Positions 8,490 to 16,701 of a stretch of DNA of 64,000 nt are shown here, in pieces; position 1 is the stretch's first letter; every line of letters begins with the position of its first letter. This DNA comes from Hymenobacter sp. CRA2. GTDB taxonomy: Bacteria > Bacteroidota > Bacteroidia > Cytophagales > Hymenobacteraceae. A program made the position numbers and the translations under genes. The notes under the pieces were generated by a model. The model saw only the letters and a list, made by a program, of their open reading frames with translations, had not been told where the DNA came from and made no database searches. The DNA lies in the NCBI RefSeq assembly GCF_002007105.1, contig NZ_MVBC01000003.1, positions 304,546 to 368,545 on the forward strand, given 5' to 3'.

Positions 8490-8531
8490 CAAGGGAGCCG
8501 CTCCGCACGCCGGGGCGGCTCCCTTGTTTTT
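8490..8531 (+). terminator. Terminator of the ohrR-ohr operon
   Basis: CAAGGGAGCCGCTCC pairs with GGGGCGGCTCCCTTG (one G-T wobble), followed by TTTTTTG. It ends only 16 bases before the next start codon on the same strand. Confidence 0.85.
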
Positions 8532-8547
8532 GCTCACTTACCACCCA

Positions 8548-9561
8548 ATGACCATGACTTCCCGCACCATTCTACTTGACCACCGCCCGCAGGGCCAGCC
8601 TACCGCCGAGACGTTTCGCTTCATCAGCTCCGACGTAGCGCAGCCGGGCGAGGGCGAAGTGCTACTCAAAACGCTCTACGTATCCGTGGACCCCTACATG
8701 CGCGGCCGCATGAACGAGGGCAAGTCCTACGTGCCGCCGTTTGAGGTGGGCCAGCCCATCAGCGGGGGCGCGGTGGCGCAGGTGGTGGAAAGCCGCAACG
8801 AGCAGTTGCCGGTGGGCACGGTGGTGGTCGGCAACCTGGCGTGGAGCGAATACCAGGTAGCCCCGGCCAAGGGCCTGCAGGCGGTGCCCCGGGATGCGGC
8901 GCCGCTGAGCTACTACCTCGGCTTGCTGGGCATGCCGGGCCTGACGGCGTACTTCGGCCTGCTCGATATCTGCCAGCCCAAAGCCGGCGAAACCGTGGTG
9001 GTATCCGGGGCGGCCGGGGCGGTGGGCTCGGTGGTGGGCCAGTTGGCCAGGCTGCACGGCGCCCGCGTGGTGGGCACGGCCGGTTCGGCCGAAAAAGTGG
9101 CTTACCTGAAAGACGAGCTGGGCTTCGACGAGGCCATCAACTACAAAACCGACGACGTGGCCGCCGCGCTGGCCCAGGCCTGCCCCGACGGCGTGGACTG
9201 CTACTTCGACAACGTGGGCGGCGCCGTGACCGATGCCGTGTACGACCTGCTCAACAAGCACGCCCGCATTGCGCTCTGCGGCCAGATTTCGTCCTACAAC
9301 GCCACCGAAGCGCCTGTGGGGCCGCGTCCCGAGCCCAAGCTGCTCAAGACGAGCACGCTGCTCAAGGGCTTTATCGTGGGCGACTACTACAAGCGCTGGC
9401 CCGAAGGCACGCGCGCCCTGACGCAGTGGCTGCAACAGGGCCAGCTGAAGTTTGAGGAAACCGTGACGGAAGGCTTCGAGCAGATTCCGCAGGCATTCCT
9501 GGGTTTGTTCAGCGGCGAGAATACCGGCAAAGCCGTGGTGAAAGTGGCTGACCCTGAGTAG
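8548..9561 (+). CDS. NADP-dependent MDR-family oxidoreductase (prostaglandin/curcumin reductase-like)
   Basis: 337 residues of the zinc-free medium-chain reductase group. N-terminal VSVDPYMRGRMNEGKSY is the leukotriene B4 12-hydroxydehydrogenase signature; the nucleotide site is VSGAAGAVGSVVGQLA, and DCYFDNVGG follows. Members reduce the double bond of alpha,beta-unsaturated carbonyls with NADPH, fitting a detoxification role beside the peroxide operon (inference). No catalytic zinc ligands are present. ATG codons occur at 8548 and 8554, and the first is used. The open frame reaches back to 8524, but that part lies in the terminator of the preceding operon. A separate promoter must overlap or precede that terminator; none is clear. 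Confidence 0.9.
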   Translation: MTMTSRTILLDHRPQGQPTAETFRFISSDVAQPGEGEVLLKTLYVSVDPYMRGRMNEGKSYVPPFEVGQPISGGAVAQVVESRNEQLPVGTVVVGNLAWSEYQVAPAKGLQAVPRDAAPLSYYLGLLGMPGLTAYFGLLDICQPKAGETVVVSGAAGAVGSVVGQLARLHGARVVGTAGSAEKVAYLKDELGFDEAINYKTDDVAAALAQACPDGVDCYFDNVGGAVTDAVYDLLNKHARIALCGQISSYNATEAPVGPRPEPKLLKTSTLLKGFIVGDYYKRWPEGTRALTQWLQQGQLKFEETVTEGFEQIPQAFLGLFSGENTGKAVVKVADPE

Positions 9562-9620
9562 CTGCTTGGCGTCGTGCCGAACGAAGCCGAAGCAATTCGC
9601 TTCGCTGAACGGCCCAAACA

Positions 9621-9740
9621 GAACGCCATGTCGAGCTTGTCGAGACATCTCGCTCGGGTGGTAACTTCCTCGTTGGACAGCATAGGTTGCTATCCAGCAT
9701 CAGCACGCGAGATGCCTCGGCTGCGCTCGACATGACGTTC
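9621..9740. repeat. Long imperfect palindrome, GTCGAGACATCTCGC family
   Basis: The left arm GAACGCCATGTCGAGCTTG and the right arm GCTCGACATGACGTTC flank about 60 bases. Inner arms are GACATCTCGC and GCGAGATGCC. Related copies lie at 22353, 25603, 50753 and 57462, and a half copy is nested at 59574. Together with unannotated flanks it fills the 322-base gene-free stretch 9562-9883. Confidence 0.8.
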
Positions 9741-9867
9741 TAAGACGAGCTAATACGAGTCGTTCAGCGAAGCAGTAGAGGCTCTTCGGCTGCATTTACC
9801 AAGACATTCCGCTTTTCCGCAGAAGCCTTACCCGCAATACGCTGCTCGCCGGTGCGGCAACGCGGCG

Positions 9868-9875
9868 TATCTTTG
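9868..9875 (+). promoter_or_regulatory. -7 element of the metal-efflux cluster
   Basis: TATCTTTG is an exact TAnnTTTG match only 8 bases before the ATG at 9884, implying a very short or absent 5' leader. No clear -33 box is seen. Confidence 0.45.
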
Positions 9876-9883
9876 TCCTTGAG

Positions 9884-10294
9884 ATGACGAAGCAGTTGGC
9901 CATAACGCTCCTAAGCCTGCACCTGTTTGTGGTGGGCTTGTTGCCCGCCGGCAATGCGGTGGAGCTGGTCAAGCTGCCTGTGCTCATCAGCCACTACCAG
10001 CAGCAACACCCCACCAACTCGGTGTGGCGCTTCCTGTACGACCACTACGCTGGCCGCCACAACCAGGAGCACCAGCGCGACCATGAGGCCCTGCCGCTGC
10101 ACTGCTGCCAGCATACGGCGCCGGCCATGGCGCTGCCGCCGGTGTTGCGCCTGGTGCTACCGCTCCAGCCCCCCGTGTTCGACGAAGCGCAGTGCTACGG
10201 CGGTGAGTACGTGGCCTCGGCCCCGCGCGGCATTTCGCGCCCCTGCTTTCAGCCCCCGCGCACCCCGCTCGTTCTTCCCACGAGCCGGGCGTAG
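9884..10294 (+). CDS. Small His/Cys-rich exported protein of the metal-efflux cluster
   Basis: 136 residues. A hydrophobic N-terminus (AITLLSLHLFVVGLLPAGNA) looks like a signal peptide or anchor. The mature part is rich in possible metal ligands: SHYQQQHP, DHYAGRHNQEHQRDHEALP and LHCCQH carry about ten His and two adjacent Cys within 50 residues. I do not recognise a named family. Small proteins of this kind stand first in many CusA/CzcA operons of Bacteroidota. A periplasmic metal-binding or metal-sensing role is inferred from composition and position. The RND gene starts 129 bases downstream on the same strand, and the protein is probably cotranscribed with it. Confidence 0.7.
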   Translation: MTKQLAITLLSLHLFVVGLLPAGNAVELVKLPVLISHYQQQHPTNSVWRFLYDHYAGRHNQEHQRDHEALPLHCCQHTAPAMALPPVLRLVLPLQPPVFDEAQCYGGEYVASAPRGISRPCFQPPRTPLVLPTSRA

Positions 10295-10423
10295 GCCAGC
10301 GGCCGGGCTTGGGCGGCGCGTGCGCGGCACTGAAGCAGCGCATCCCGTTACGAGTACAGTTGGCATTTCCTGAACGCGGCTGCTTTCCCTTGGCGGGAAG
10401 CCAGTGGCCGCCTGTGGAATTCC

Positions 10424-13400
10424 ATGTTCAATAAGCTGATACTGCTCAGCCTCCGGCACAAGCTGGGGGTGGGCATCGGCGTAGCGGCCCTGCTGGTGTG
10501 GGGCCTGTACGCCCTGCGGCACCTGCCCATCGACGCGGTGCCGGACATTACCAACAACCAGGTCATCGTCTACACCGTGTCGCCCTCCCTGAGTGCGGCC
10601 GACGTGGAGCGGCTTGTCACCTTCCCGGTGGAGCAGAGCGTGGCCACCATCCCCGGCCGGCAGGACGTGCGCTCCTTTTCGCGCGCCGGGTTGTCGGTGG
10701 TTACCATCGTGTTCGGCGACGACATCGACAACTACTGGGCCCGCCAGCAGGTGGCCGAGCGGCTGCGCACGGCCGAGTCGCAGATACCGCCGGGACTGGG
10801 TCAGCCCGAAATGGGACCGGCCACCACCGGCCTGGGCGAGATTTATCAGTACACCATCCGCGTCAAGAAGGGCTTCGAGAAGAAGTACACGCTGGCCGAG
10901 CTGCGCACCCTGCAGGACTGGGTGGTGCGCCGGCAGTTGCTGGGCACGCCCGGTGTAGCCGATGTGTCGTCGTTTGGCGGCTATCAGCGGCAGTATGAGG
11001 TGGCCGTGGAGCCAGCGCGGCTGCGCAGCCAGGGCCTCACGGTGGCTGATCTGCAGCAGGCCCTGAACCGCAACAACGGCAACGCTGGCGGTGGCTACCT
11101 CACGCGCGGCCCGCAGTCATGGTTTATCCGCACCGAAGGACTGGCGCAGTCCGAGGCCGACATCGGGCGGGCGGTGGTGCGGCCAGCAGCGCCTGGGCGC
11201 GGGCCCATTCTCATCCGCGACGTAGCCACGGTGCGCGCTGGGGCTGCCCCGCGCTACGGGGCCATGACGCGCAACCACGTGGGCGAAACCGTAGGCGGGC
11301 TGGTGCTGATGCTGCGCGGGGCCAACTCCTCGGAAGTGGTGCAAGCCGTGAAGGACAAGATGGCCGCCATCGAAAAGACGCTGCCGCCGGGCCTGGAAAT
11401 CCGCCCCTTCCTCGACCGCACCAAGCTGGTGGATCAGGCCATTCACACCGTCGCCAAAAACTTGGCCGAAGGCGCGCTCATCGTGATTTTCGTGCTGGTG
11501 CTCTTCCTCGGCAACCTGCGCGCCGGCTTGGTGGTGGCCTCGGTGATTCCGCTGGCCATGCTCTTTGCCATCGGCATGATGCACGTGTTCGGCGTGTCGG
11601 GCAACCTGATGAGCCTCGGCGCCATCGACTTCGGCCTGATCGTGGACGGGGCGGTAATTATCGTGGAAGCTACCATGCACCGGCTGGCCACGCGCTTCGG
11701 GCAGGCGCACGGCGCGGGCGAAATCGTGCTGACCAACGAAGACCCCACGCCCGAGGAAATGGACGACGAGGTGTACGACGCGGCCTCGCGCATTCAGCAG
11801 TCGGCTACGTTCGGGCAGTTCATCATCCTGATGGTGTATCTGCCCATTCTGGCCCTCACCGGCATCGAAGGCAAGATGTTCCGGCCCATGGCCGAAACGG
11901 TGGCCTTCGCCATCCTGGGCGCCTTTATCCTCTCGCTGACCTATGTGCCGGTGATGTCGTCGCTGGTGCTGCGCAAGGGCGTGCACGGCGGCTGGTCGGA
12001 TAAGGTGCTGGCCCGGCTGGCGGCCCACTACCGCGCCCTGATTGTGCGCGTGCTGCAAGTGCCGCGGCTGGTGTTGAGCGCCGCCGTGCTGCTGCTGGTG
12101 GGCGCGGCCCTGCTGCTAAGCACCTTGGGCGGCGAGTTTATCCCCACGCTGGAAGAAGGCGACTTTGCGGTGGAAACGCGGGTGCTGCCCGGTTCCTCCA
12201 TCGACTACACCATCAAGCAAGCCCAGCAGGCCTCGGACCTGCTCAAGGAGAAATTTCCCGAAGTGAAGGAAGTCGTGGCCAAAATCGGCTCCTCGGAAAT
12301 ACCCGTCGACCCCATGCCCCTGGAAGCCTGCGACCTGATTATCGTGCTGAAAGACCGCGCGGAATGGACGTCGGCTGGCAACCGCGAGGAGCTGGCCGCG
12401 CGCATGTCGGAGGCCTTGCGGGTGCTGCCGGGCGTCACGTTTGGCTTTCAGCAACCTATTCAGATGCGCTTCAACGAGCTGATCAGCGGGGCGCGGCAGG
12501 ACGTGGTGGTGAAGATTTACGGCGAAGACCTTGACCAGCTGGCCGGCTACGCCCGCCGCGTGGGCCAGCTGGTGCGCGAGGTGCCCGGTGCCACCGACTT
12601 GTACGTGGAGCAGGCCACCGGCCTCGCGCAAATAGTGGTGCGGCCCGACCGGGAGCGGCTGGCCCAGTACGGCCTGAGCGTGGACGACCTCAACCAGAGC
12701 ATTGCCGCCGCCTTTGCCGGTGCCGGGGCGGGGCAGGTGTTCGAAGGCGACCGGCGCTTCGACCTGGTGGTGCGCCTGGCCGAGCAGTACCGCCACGACA
12801 TCCAGCAGGTGCGCGCCCTGAACGTGCCGCTGCCCGGCGCGGGCGGACAAGTGCCGCTGGAGCAGGTGGCGCAGGTGGAGTACCTCGTCGGCCCCAGCCA
12901 GATTCAGCGCGACAACGCCCAGCGCCGCATCACGGTGGGCTTCAACGTGCGCGGCCGCGATGTGGAGCGCGTGGTGGAAGAAGTGCAGGCTCTGGTAAGC
13001 CAGCACGTCAAGCTCGGCACGGGCTACACCGTCACCTACGGCGGGCAGTTCGAAAACCTGCGGCAGGCCAATGCCCGCCTGGGCGTAGCTGTGCCCGTGG
13101 CGTTGCTCATGATTTTCGGGCTGCTCTACCTCACGTTCGGTTCGCTGAAGCAAGCGGTGCTCATCTTCACGGCTATTCCGCTGGCCGCCGTGGGTGGCGT
13201 GTTGGCTTTGTGGTTGCGCGGATTGCCGTTCAGCATTTCGGCCGGCGTGGGCTTTATTGCTCTGTTTGGCGTGGCCGTGCTCAACGGCATTGTGCTGCTC
13301 AGTTCCTTCAACCAGCTGCGCGACGCGGGCGTGCGTGACCTGCGCGAGCGGGTGCTGCGCGGCACCGAGGAACGCCTGCGCCCGGTGCTGATGACGGCCA

Positions 13401-14893
13401 CCGTGGCTTCGCTGGGCTTCCTGCCGATGGCCCTGGCTGGCACGGCCGGCGCCGAAGTGCAGCGCCCTCTGGCTACCGTCGTTATCGGCGGGCTGCTGAC
13501 GGCCACGCTGCTCACGCTGCTGGTGCTGCCGGTGCTGTATTACCTGAGCGAGTCGGAAGCCGGCTTCTGGCGCACCTTGCTGGGCCGCGCGCCGCACCCG
13601 GTTACGGTGGCGGCGGTAGGAGCGGGGCTGCTGCTGCTGCCCCGGCTGACTTCGGCCCAAACGCCCGCGCCGGATGCCACGCTGGCGCCGCTGACCGCCA
13701 CCTCGGCCGTGCAAACGGCGCTGGGGCGCAGCGGCGACGTGCAGGCCGCTTCGTACGAGCAGGCGGCGCGGTCGGCTTTGCGCGGGGCGGTGTGGGAGCT
13801 GCCGCGCACCACGCTGCAGGCGGGCTACGGGCAGTTCAACTCTCCCTACGCCGATAACCAGTTTTCCATTGCCCAGCCGCTGCCCGGCCTCGGCCGCTAC
13901 CGCGCCCTGGTAGGGCTGAGCAGCGCCCAGCTGGCCGTGGCCGAATCGGACCTGGCCGTGCGCCGGGCGGCCCTGCGGCGGCAGGTGCGCCTGAGCTACC
14001 AGCAGGCCGTGCACGCCCGACACCGCTTGCATCTGCTACGGGCGCAGGACAGCCTGAGCCGCGAGTTTCGACGCTCGGCCGAGGTGCGGTTCCGTACCGG
14101 CGAAGCCGCCCGCATCGAGCCGGCTACGGCCCTGGTGCAGCAGGGTGAAACCCGCTTGGCTATGGCCCGCACGCGTACGGAGCTAACGACGGCGCAGCGG
14201 CAGCTACAGGGGTTGCTGCAACTGCCCGCCCCGCCCGCCGTAGCCGACAGCCTGCTGCAGCCCTTGGTACTGCCCGCTGAGCTGACGGCCCTGCTAGGCG
14301 AGCTGCCCGCTCCGCCCGCTGACACCGCCAACCTTGCCGATCCTACCGCGCAGCTGCTGGCCCGCCAGGCTGCCGAGCGCCGCGCCGAAGTGGTGGTGCA
14401 GCAGCGCAGTCGCCGGCCCGAGCTGGGCCTGACTTACCTGAACCAGTCGTTGCGCGGCAATATTCAGTACAAGGGCGAGGAGCGCTTTTACGGCGTCGGC
14501 AACCGCTTTCACGCCGGGCAGCTCAGCCTGAGCCTGCCGCTGCTCACGCGCCCCTACAAAGCCCGCGAAGAGGCCGCCCGCCTACAGGCCCTGGCCGCCG
14601 AGGCTGCCTACCGCCGCCGCGTGGCCGAGGTAGCCGCTACCCAATCGGCGCTGCTCAGCCAGTTGCGGGAACAGCAGGAGCGCATGGCTTTCTACCAGCA
14701 AACTGGCCTGCCGCAGGCCGCCCTGATTCTGCGTCTGGCCAGCAAAGGTTGGCGCGCAGGCGAAATGCCCTTTGCCGAGTACCTGCTGCACGCCGAGCGC
14801 GCCCAGCGCCTGCGCACCGATTACCTCGACGCCGTGCTGGCCTACAACCAGACGGTGCTCGAAGTAGAATACCTACTCGGCCGCACCGACTAG
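10424..14893 (+). CDS. czcA: CzcA/CusA heavy-metal RND pump fused to a TolC-family outer-membrane factor
   Basis: A 1489-residue fusion. Residues 1 to about 1045 form a complete heavy-metal RND antiporter (12 membrane spans, MFNKLILLSLRHKLGVGI start, PIDAVPDITNNQV, and the proton-relay segment IDFGLIVDGAVI near 400). A linker and a hydrophobic stretch ending LLLLPRLTSAQTPAP (about 1063-1082) look like an internal signal peptide. From about 1085 to the end there is a TolC/CzcC-like outer-membrane efflux domain, with long helical stretches such as QLAVAESDLAVRRAALRR. The pump expels divalent cations (Zn/Co/Cd) or Cu/Ag, using the proton gradient. Residues that would distinguish copper from zinc cannot be assigned safely. 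Similar fusions are known in Bacteroidota. The adaptor gene follows after a tandem repeat. Confidence 0.95.
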   Translation: MFNKLILLSLRHKLGVGIGVAALLVWGLYALRHLPIDAVPDITNNQVIVYTVSPSLSAADVERLVTFPVEQSVATIPGRQDVRSFSRAGLSVVTIVFGDDIDNYWARQQVAERLRTAESQIPPGLGQPEMGPATTGLGEIYQYTIRVKKGFEKKYTLAELRTLQDWVVRRQLLGTPGVADVSSFGGYQRQYEVAVEPARLRSQGLTVADLQQALNRNNGNAGGGYLTRGPQSWFIRTEGLAQSEADIGRAVVRPAAPGRGPILIRDVATVRAGAAPRYGAMTRNHVGETVGGLVLMLRGANSSEVVQAVKDKMAAIEKTLPPGLEIRPFLDRTKLVDQAIHTVAKNLAEGALIVIFVLVLFLGNLRAGLVVASVIPLAMLFAIGMMHVFGVSGNLMSLGAIDFGLIVDGAVIIVEATMHRLATRFGQAHGAGEIVLTNEDPTPEEMDDEVYDAASRIQQSATFGQFIILMVYLPILALTGIEGKMFRPMAETVAFAILGAFILSLTYVPVMSSLVLRKGVHGGWSDKVLARLAAHYRALIVRVLQVPRLVLSAAVLLLVGAALLLSTLGGEFIPTLEEGDFAVETRVLPGSSIDYTIKQAQQASDLLKEKFPEVKEVVAKIGSSEIPVDPMPLEACDLIIVLKDRAEWTSAGNREELAARMSEALRVLPGVTFGFQQPIQMRFNELISGARQDVVVKIYGEDLDQLAGYARRVGQLVREVPGATDLYVEQATGLAQIVVRPDRERLAQYGLSVDDLNQSIAAAFAGAGAGQVFEGDRRFDLVVRLAEQYRHDIQQVRALNVPLPGAGGQVPLEQVAQVEYLVGPSQIQRDNAQRRITVGFNVRGRDVERVVEEVQALVSQHVKLGTGYTVTYGGQFENLRQANARLGVAVPVALLMIFGLLYLTFGSLKQAVLIFTAIPLAAVGGVLALWLRGLPFSISAGVGFIALFGVAVLNGIVLLSSFNQLRDAGVRDLRERVLRGTEERLRPVLMTATVASLGFLPMALAGTAGAEVQRPLATVVIGGLLTATLLTLLVLPVLYYLSESEAGFWRTLLGRAPHPVTVAAVGAGLLLLPRLTSAQTPAPDATLAPLTATSAVQTALGRSGDVQAASYEQAARSALRGAVWELPRTTLQAGYGQFNSPYADNQFSIAQPLPGLGRYRALVGLSSAQLAVAESDLAVRRAALRRQVRLSYQQAVHARHRLHLLRAQDSLSREFRRSAEVRFRTGEAARIEPATALVQQGETRLAMARTRTELTTAQRQLQGLLQLPAPPAVADSLLQPLVLPAELTALLGELPAPPADTANLADPTAQLLARQAAERRAEVVVQQRSRRPELGLTYLNQSLRGNIQYKGEERFYGVGNRFHAGQLSLSLPLLTRPYKAREEAARLQALAAEAAYRRRVAEVAATQSALLSQLREQQERMAFYQQTGLPQAALILRLASKGWRAGEMPFAEYLLHAERAQRLRTDYLDAVLAYNQTVLEVEYLLGRTD

Positions 14894-14901
14894 GTGCCCG
14901 C

Positions 14902-15084
14902 CCGAACGCGCTGCTCTCCTGTCCGAACCACCCGCTGCCCCGCCCGAAGCTTCTCCCGGCGCGTCCGAAGCACCTTCCCGTCCCTCCGAAGCTTCTTCCC
15001 GGGTGTCCGAAGCCTCTTCTCGCCTTTCCGAAGTGCCTTCTCGCGTGTCCGAAGCGCCTTCCGCCCCTCCCGAAGTCTTTCCGG
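14902..15084 (+). repeat. Degenerate 21-bp tandem repeat between pump and adaptor genes
   Basis: Eight full units plus a partial ninth, each starting CCGAA (at 14902, 14923, 14944, 14965, 14986, 15007, 15028, 15049 and 15070), are followed by variable C/T-rich sequence such as GCNCCTTCYCGYGT. The period is a multiple of three, so the units stay open in several frames; in the adaptor frame they read SEAPSR-like heptads. This region and its flank fill the 334-base gap 14894-15227. Confidence 0.85.
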
Positions 15085-15227
15085 TAGATCAGTCAGTAGG
15101 GGCTTCGGACGCGGCGGGCGCTTCGGCCCGGGCTGGGGCGGCTTTAACCGGGGCGCAAGCCTGGTCTCGGCTTCCTTTTTCTGCGGGCGTCCTGCCTGCC
15201 CACGCTTTTGTTGATTTCTTTCCGTCG

Positions 15228-16409
15228 ATGCTCTCCTTTTCGAAGCCTTTGTTTCCACTGGCGGTGCTGACCGCCTTATCCGCCTGCCAGTCGGCCCCGG
15301 CCGAGAAGCCGGCTGCCGAAGTCACCGCTGCCGCGCCGGCGGCACCCAATGAAGTACGCCTTTCGGCCGACGAGCTGCGTGTGGCCGGCGTGCGCACCGG
15401 CCGCGTCAGCTACGAAGCCGCGGCTGGCCTGCTGCGCGTCAATGGCTCCCTGGAAGCCCCGCCGCAAAGCTTAGTGGTGCTCAGTGCTCCGCTCGGCGGC
15501 TACATCGAGCGGCTGCCGCTGCTGCCTGGCGCGCACGTGCAGCGGGGCGAGGCCGTGGCTGTGGTACGTAACCCCGAGTTTATTCAGGTGCAGCAGGATT
15601 ACCGCCAAGTGCTGAGTCAGCTGGAGTACGCCCGCACGGATATGGAACGGCAGCGCGAGCTGGTGCGCGAGGAAGTGGCGCCGGCCAAAAACCTGCAGCG
15701 CGCCGAAGCTGATTACCGCAGTCTGCAAGCCCAGCGCGACGCTCTGGCCGCGCGCCTGCGCCTGGCTGGCCTGCCGGTGCGCGCCAGCGGTGCTATGGCT
15801 AGCACCGCCGAGCTGCGCGCGCCCATCAGCGGCTTTGTGCGGCACGTGCGCGCCACCACGGGCCAGACGGTTTCCGCCACCGACCCCGTGGCCGAGCTGG
15901 TCGACCCCACCCACCTGCACGTGGAGCTGACGGTGTTTGAGAAGGATGCCCCGCGCCTGCAAGTGGGTCAACGCATCCGCTTCACGCTGGCGTCCGATTC
16001 GGCAGGCAAGGAGCACACCGGTCGCATTACGCTGGTCAGCCGCTCCGTCGACCCGGAGGCGCGCACCGTGAGCGTGCACGCCCACCCCGACGAGGAAGAC
16101 AACCCGGCCTTGCTGCCCGGTATGTTCGTGCGAGCCTTGGTGGAAACGCAGGCCGCCGCGGGGCGCACCGCGCCCGTGCTACCCGAAGCCGCCGTGGTCG
16201 ACTACGAGGGCCGGAGCTTCATTTTTGTGCAGCCCGCTCCCGGCGCAACTCACTACCGCATGGTGGAAGTACGCCGCGGTGGGGCCGTGGAAAACGGGCT
16301 AGTTCCCGTGGTACTGCCCGCCAGCATCACTGCCCAAACGTTGGTAGTAACCGATGGCGCATACAGCCTGCTCGGCAAGCTGAAGAATACTTCGGAAGCA
16401 GAGGAATAA
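15228..16409 (+). CDS. czcB: RND efflux periplasmic adaptor lipoprotein (CzcB/CusB type)
   Basis: 393 residues. The lipobox VLTALSACQSAP puts the lipidated cysteine at residue 20. The body follows the membrane-fusion order: barrel-sandwich start (LSAPLGGYIERLPLLPG), helical hairpin (VQQDYRQVLSQLEYARTDME to LQAQRDALAARLRLAG), second half of the lipoyl domain (LRAPISGFV), then beta-barrel and membrane-proximal domains. It links the inner-membrane pump to the outer-membrane factor, here probably the fused TolC domain of the preceding gene. The ATG at 15228 is chosen for its lipoprotein signal. The same frame is open upstream through the 21-bp repeats and into the end of the pump gene, so a longer product cannot be excluded. 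A terminator follows at 16521. Confidence 0.9.
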   Translation: MLSFSKPLFPLAVLTALSACQSAPAEKPAAEVTAAAPAAPNEVRLSADELRVAGVRTGRVSYEAAAGLLRVNGSLEAPPQSLVVLSAPLGGYIERLPLLPGAHVQRGEAVAVVRNPEFIQVQQDYRQVLSQLEYARTDMERQRELVREEVAPAKNLQRAEADYRSLQAQRDALAARLRLAGLPVRASGAMASTAELRAPISGFVRHVRATTGQTVSATDPVAELVDPTHLHVELTVFEKDAPRLQVGQRIRFTLASDSAGKEHTGRITLVSRSVDPEARTVSVHAHPDEEDNPALLPGMFVRALVETQAAAGRTAPVLPEAAVVDYEGRSFIFVQPAPGATHYRMVEVRRGGAVENGLVPVVLPASITAQTLVVTDGAYSLLGKLKNTSEAEE

Positions 16410-16465
16410 TGCAGCCCGGGGTATGCTCCGCAATACTTTTGAGGAGTACGACGGCACCACCCCGC

Positions 16466-16640
16466 TGTCATTGCGAGGAGGCACGACGAAGCAATCGGTT
16501 TTGGTTTGTAGGTACGCCGATAAAACAAGCACCGCCCGAAACTAGCATCTGCGGTTTCGGGCGGTGCTTGTTTTTAGTTGCTGCCAGTGTTGGCGTTGTG
16601 CCGCGAGAGGAACGATTGCCGCGCTTCGCTCGCAATGACT
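16466..16640. repeat. Composite palindrome (CATTGCGAG family) enclosing a terminator
   Basis: Outer arms TGTCATTGCGAG and CTCGCAATGACT, with inner GAAGCAATCG and CGATTGCCGCG, enclose the hairpin at 16521-16577. This is a different sequence family from the GTCGAG palindromes in this window. Together they occupy most of the 292 bases between the adaptor and the GluQ-like gene. Confidence 0.75.
16521..16577. terminator. Strong bidirectional terminator after czcB
   Basis: A perfect 20-bp stem, AAACAAGCACCGCCCGAAAC with its complement, has an 11-base loop and is followed by TTTTTAG. It closes the metal-efflux cluster. Confidence 0.85.
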
Positions 16641-16701
16641 GCCGGTGCTACCGCTCGTTTGCAGCGACGACAGCCCGCGCGTTCGGTCGTAAGTTCGAAC
16701 C

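Noticed and set aside
11117..14032. Minus-strand open frames opposite czcA-tolC
   Set aside because: Shadows; Gln/His-rich translations without any recognisable motif.
14902..15084. CRISPR array
   Set aside because: The 21-bp units are directly adjacent without spacers and lie between coding genes; no cas genes are present.
14890..15258. Basic repeat protein on the minus strand over the 21-bp repeats (KALRTRE-like heptads)
   Set aside because: Open only because the period is a multiple of three; no signal, domain or promoter. Kept as a repeat instead.
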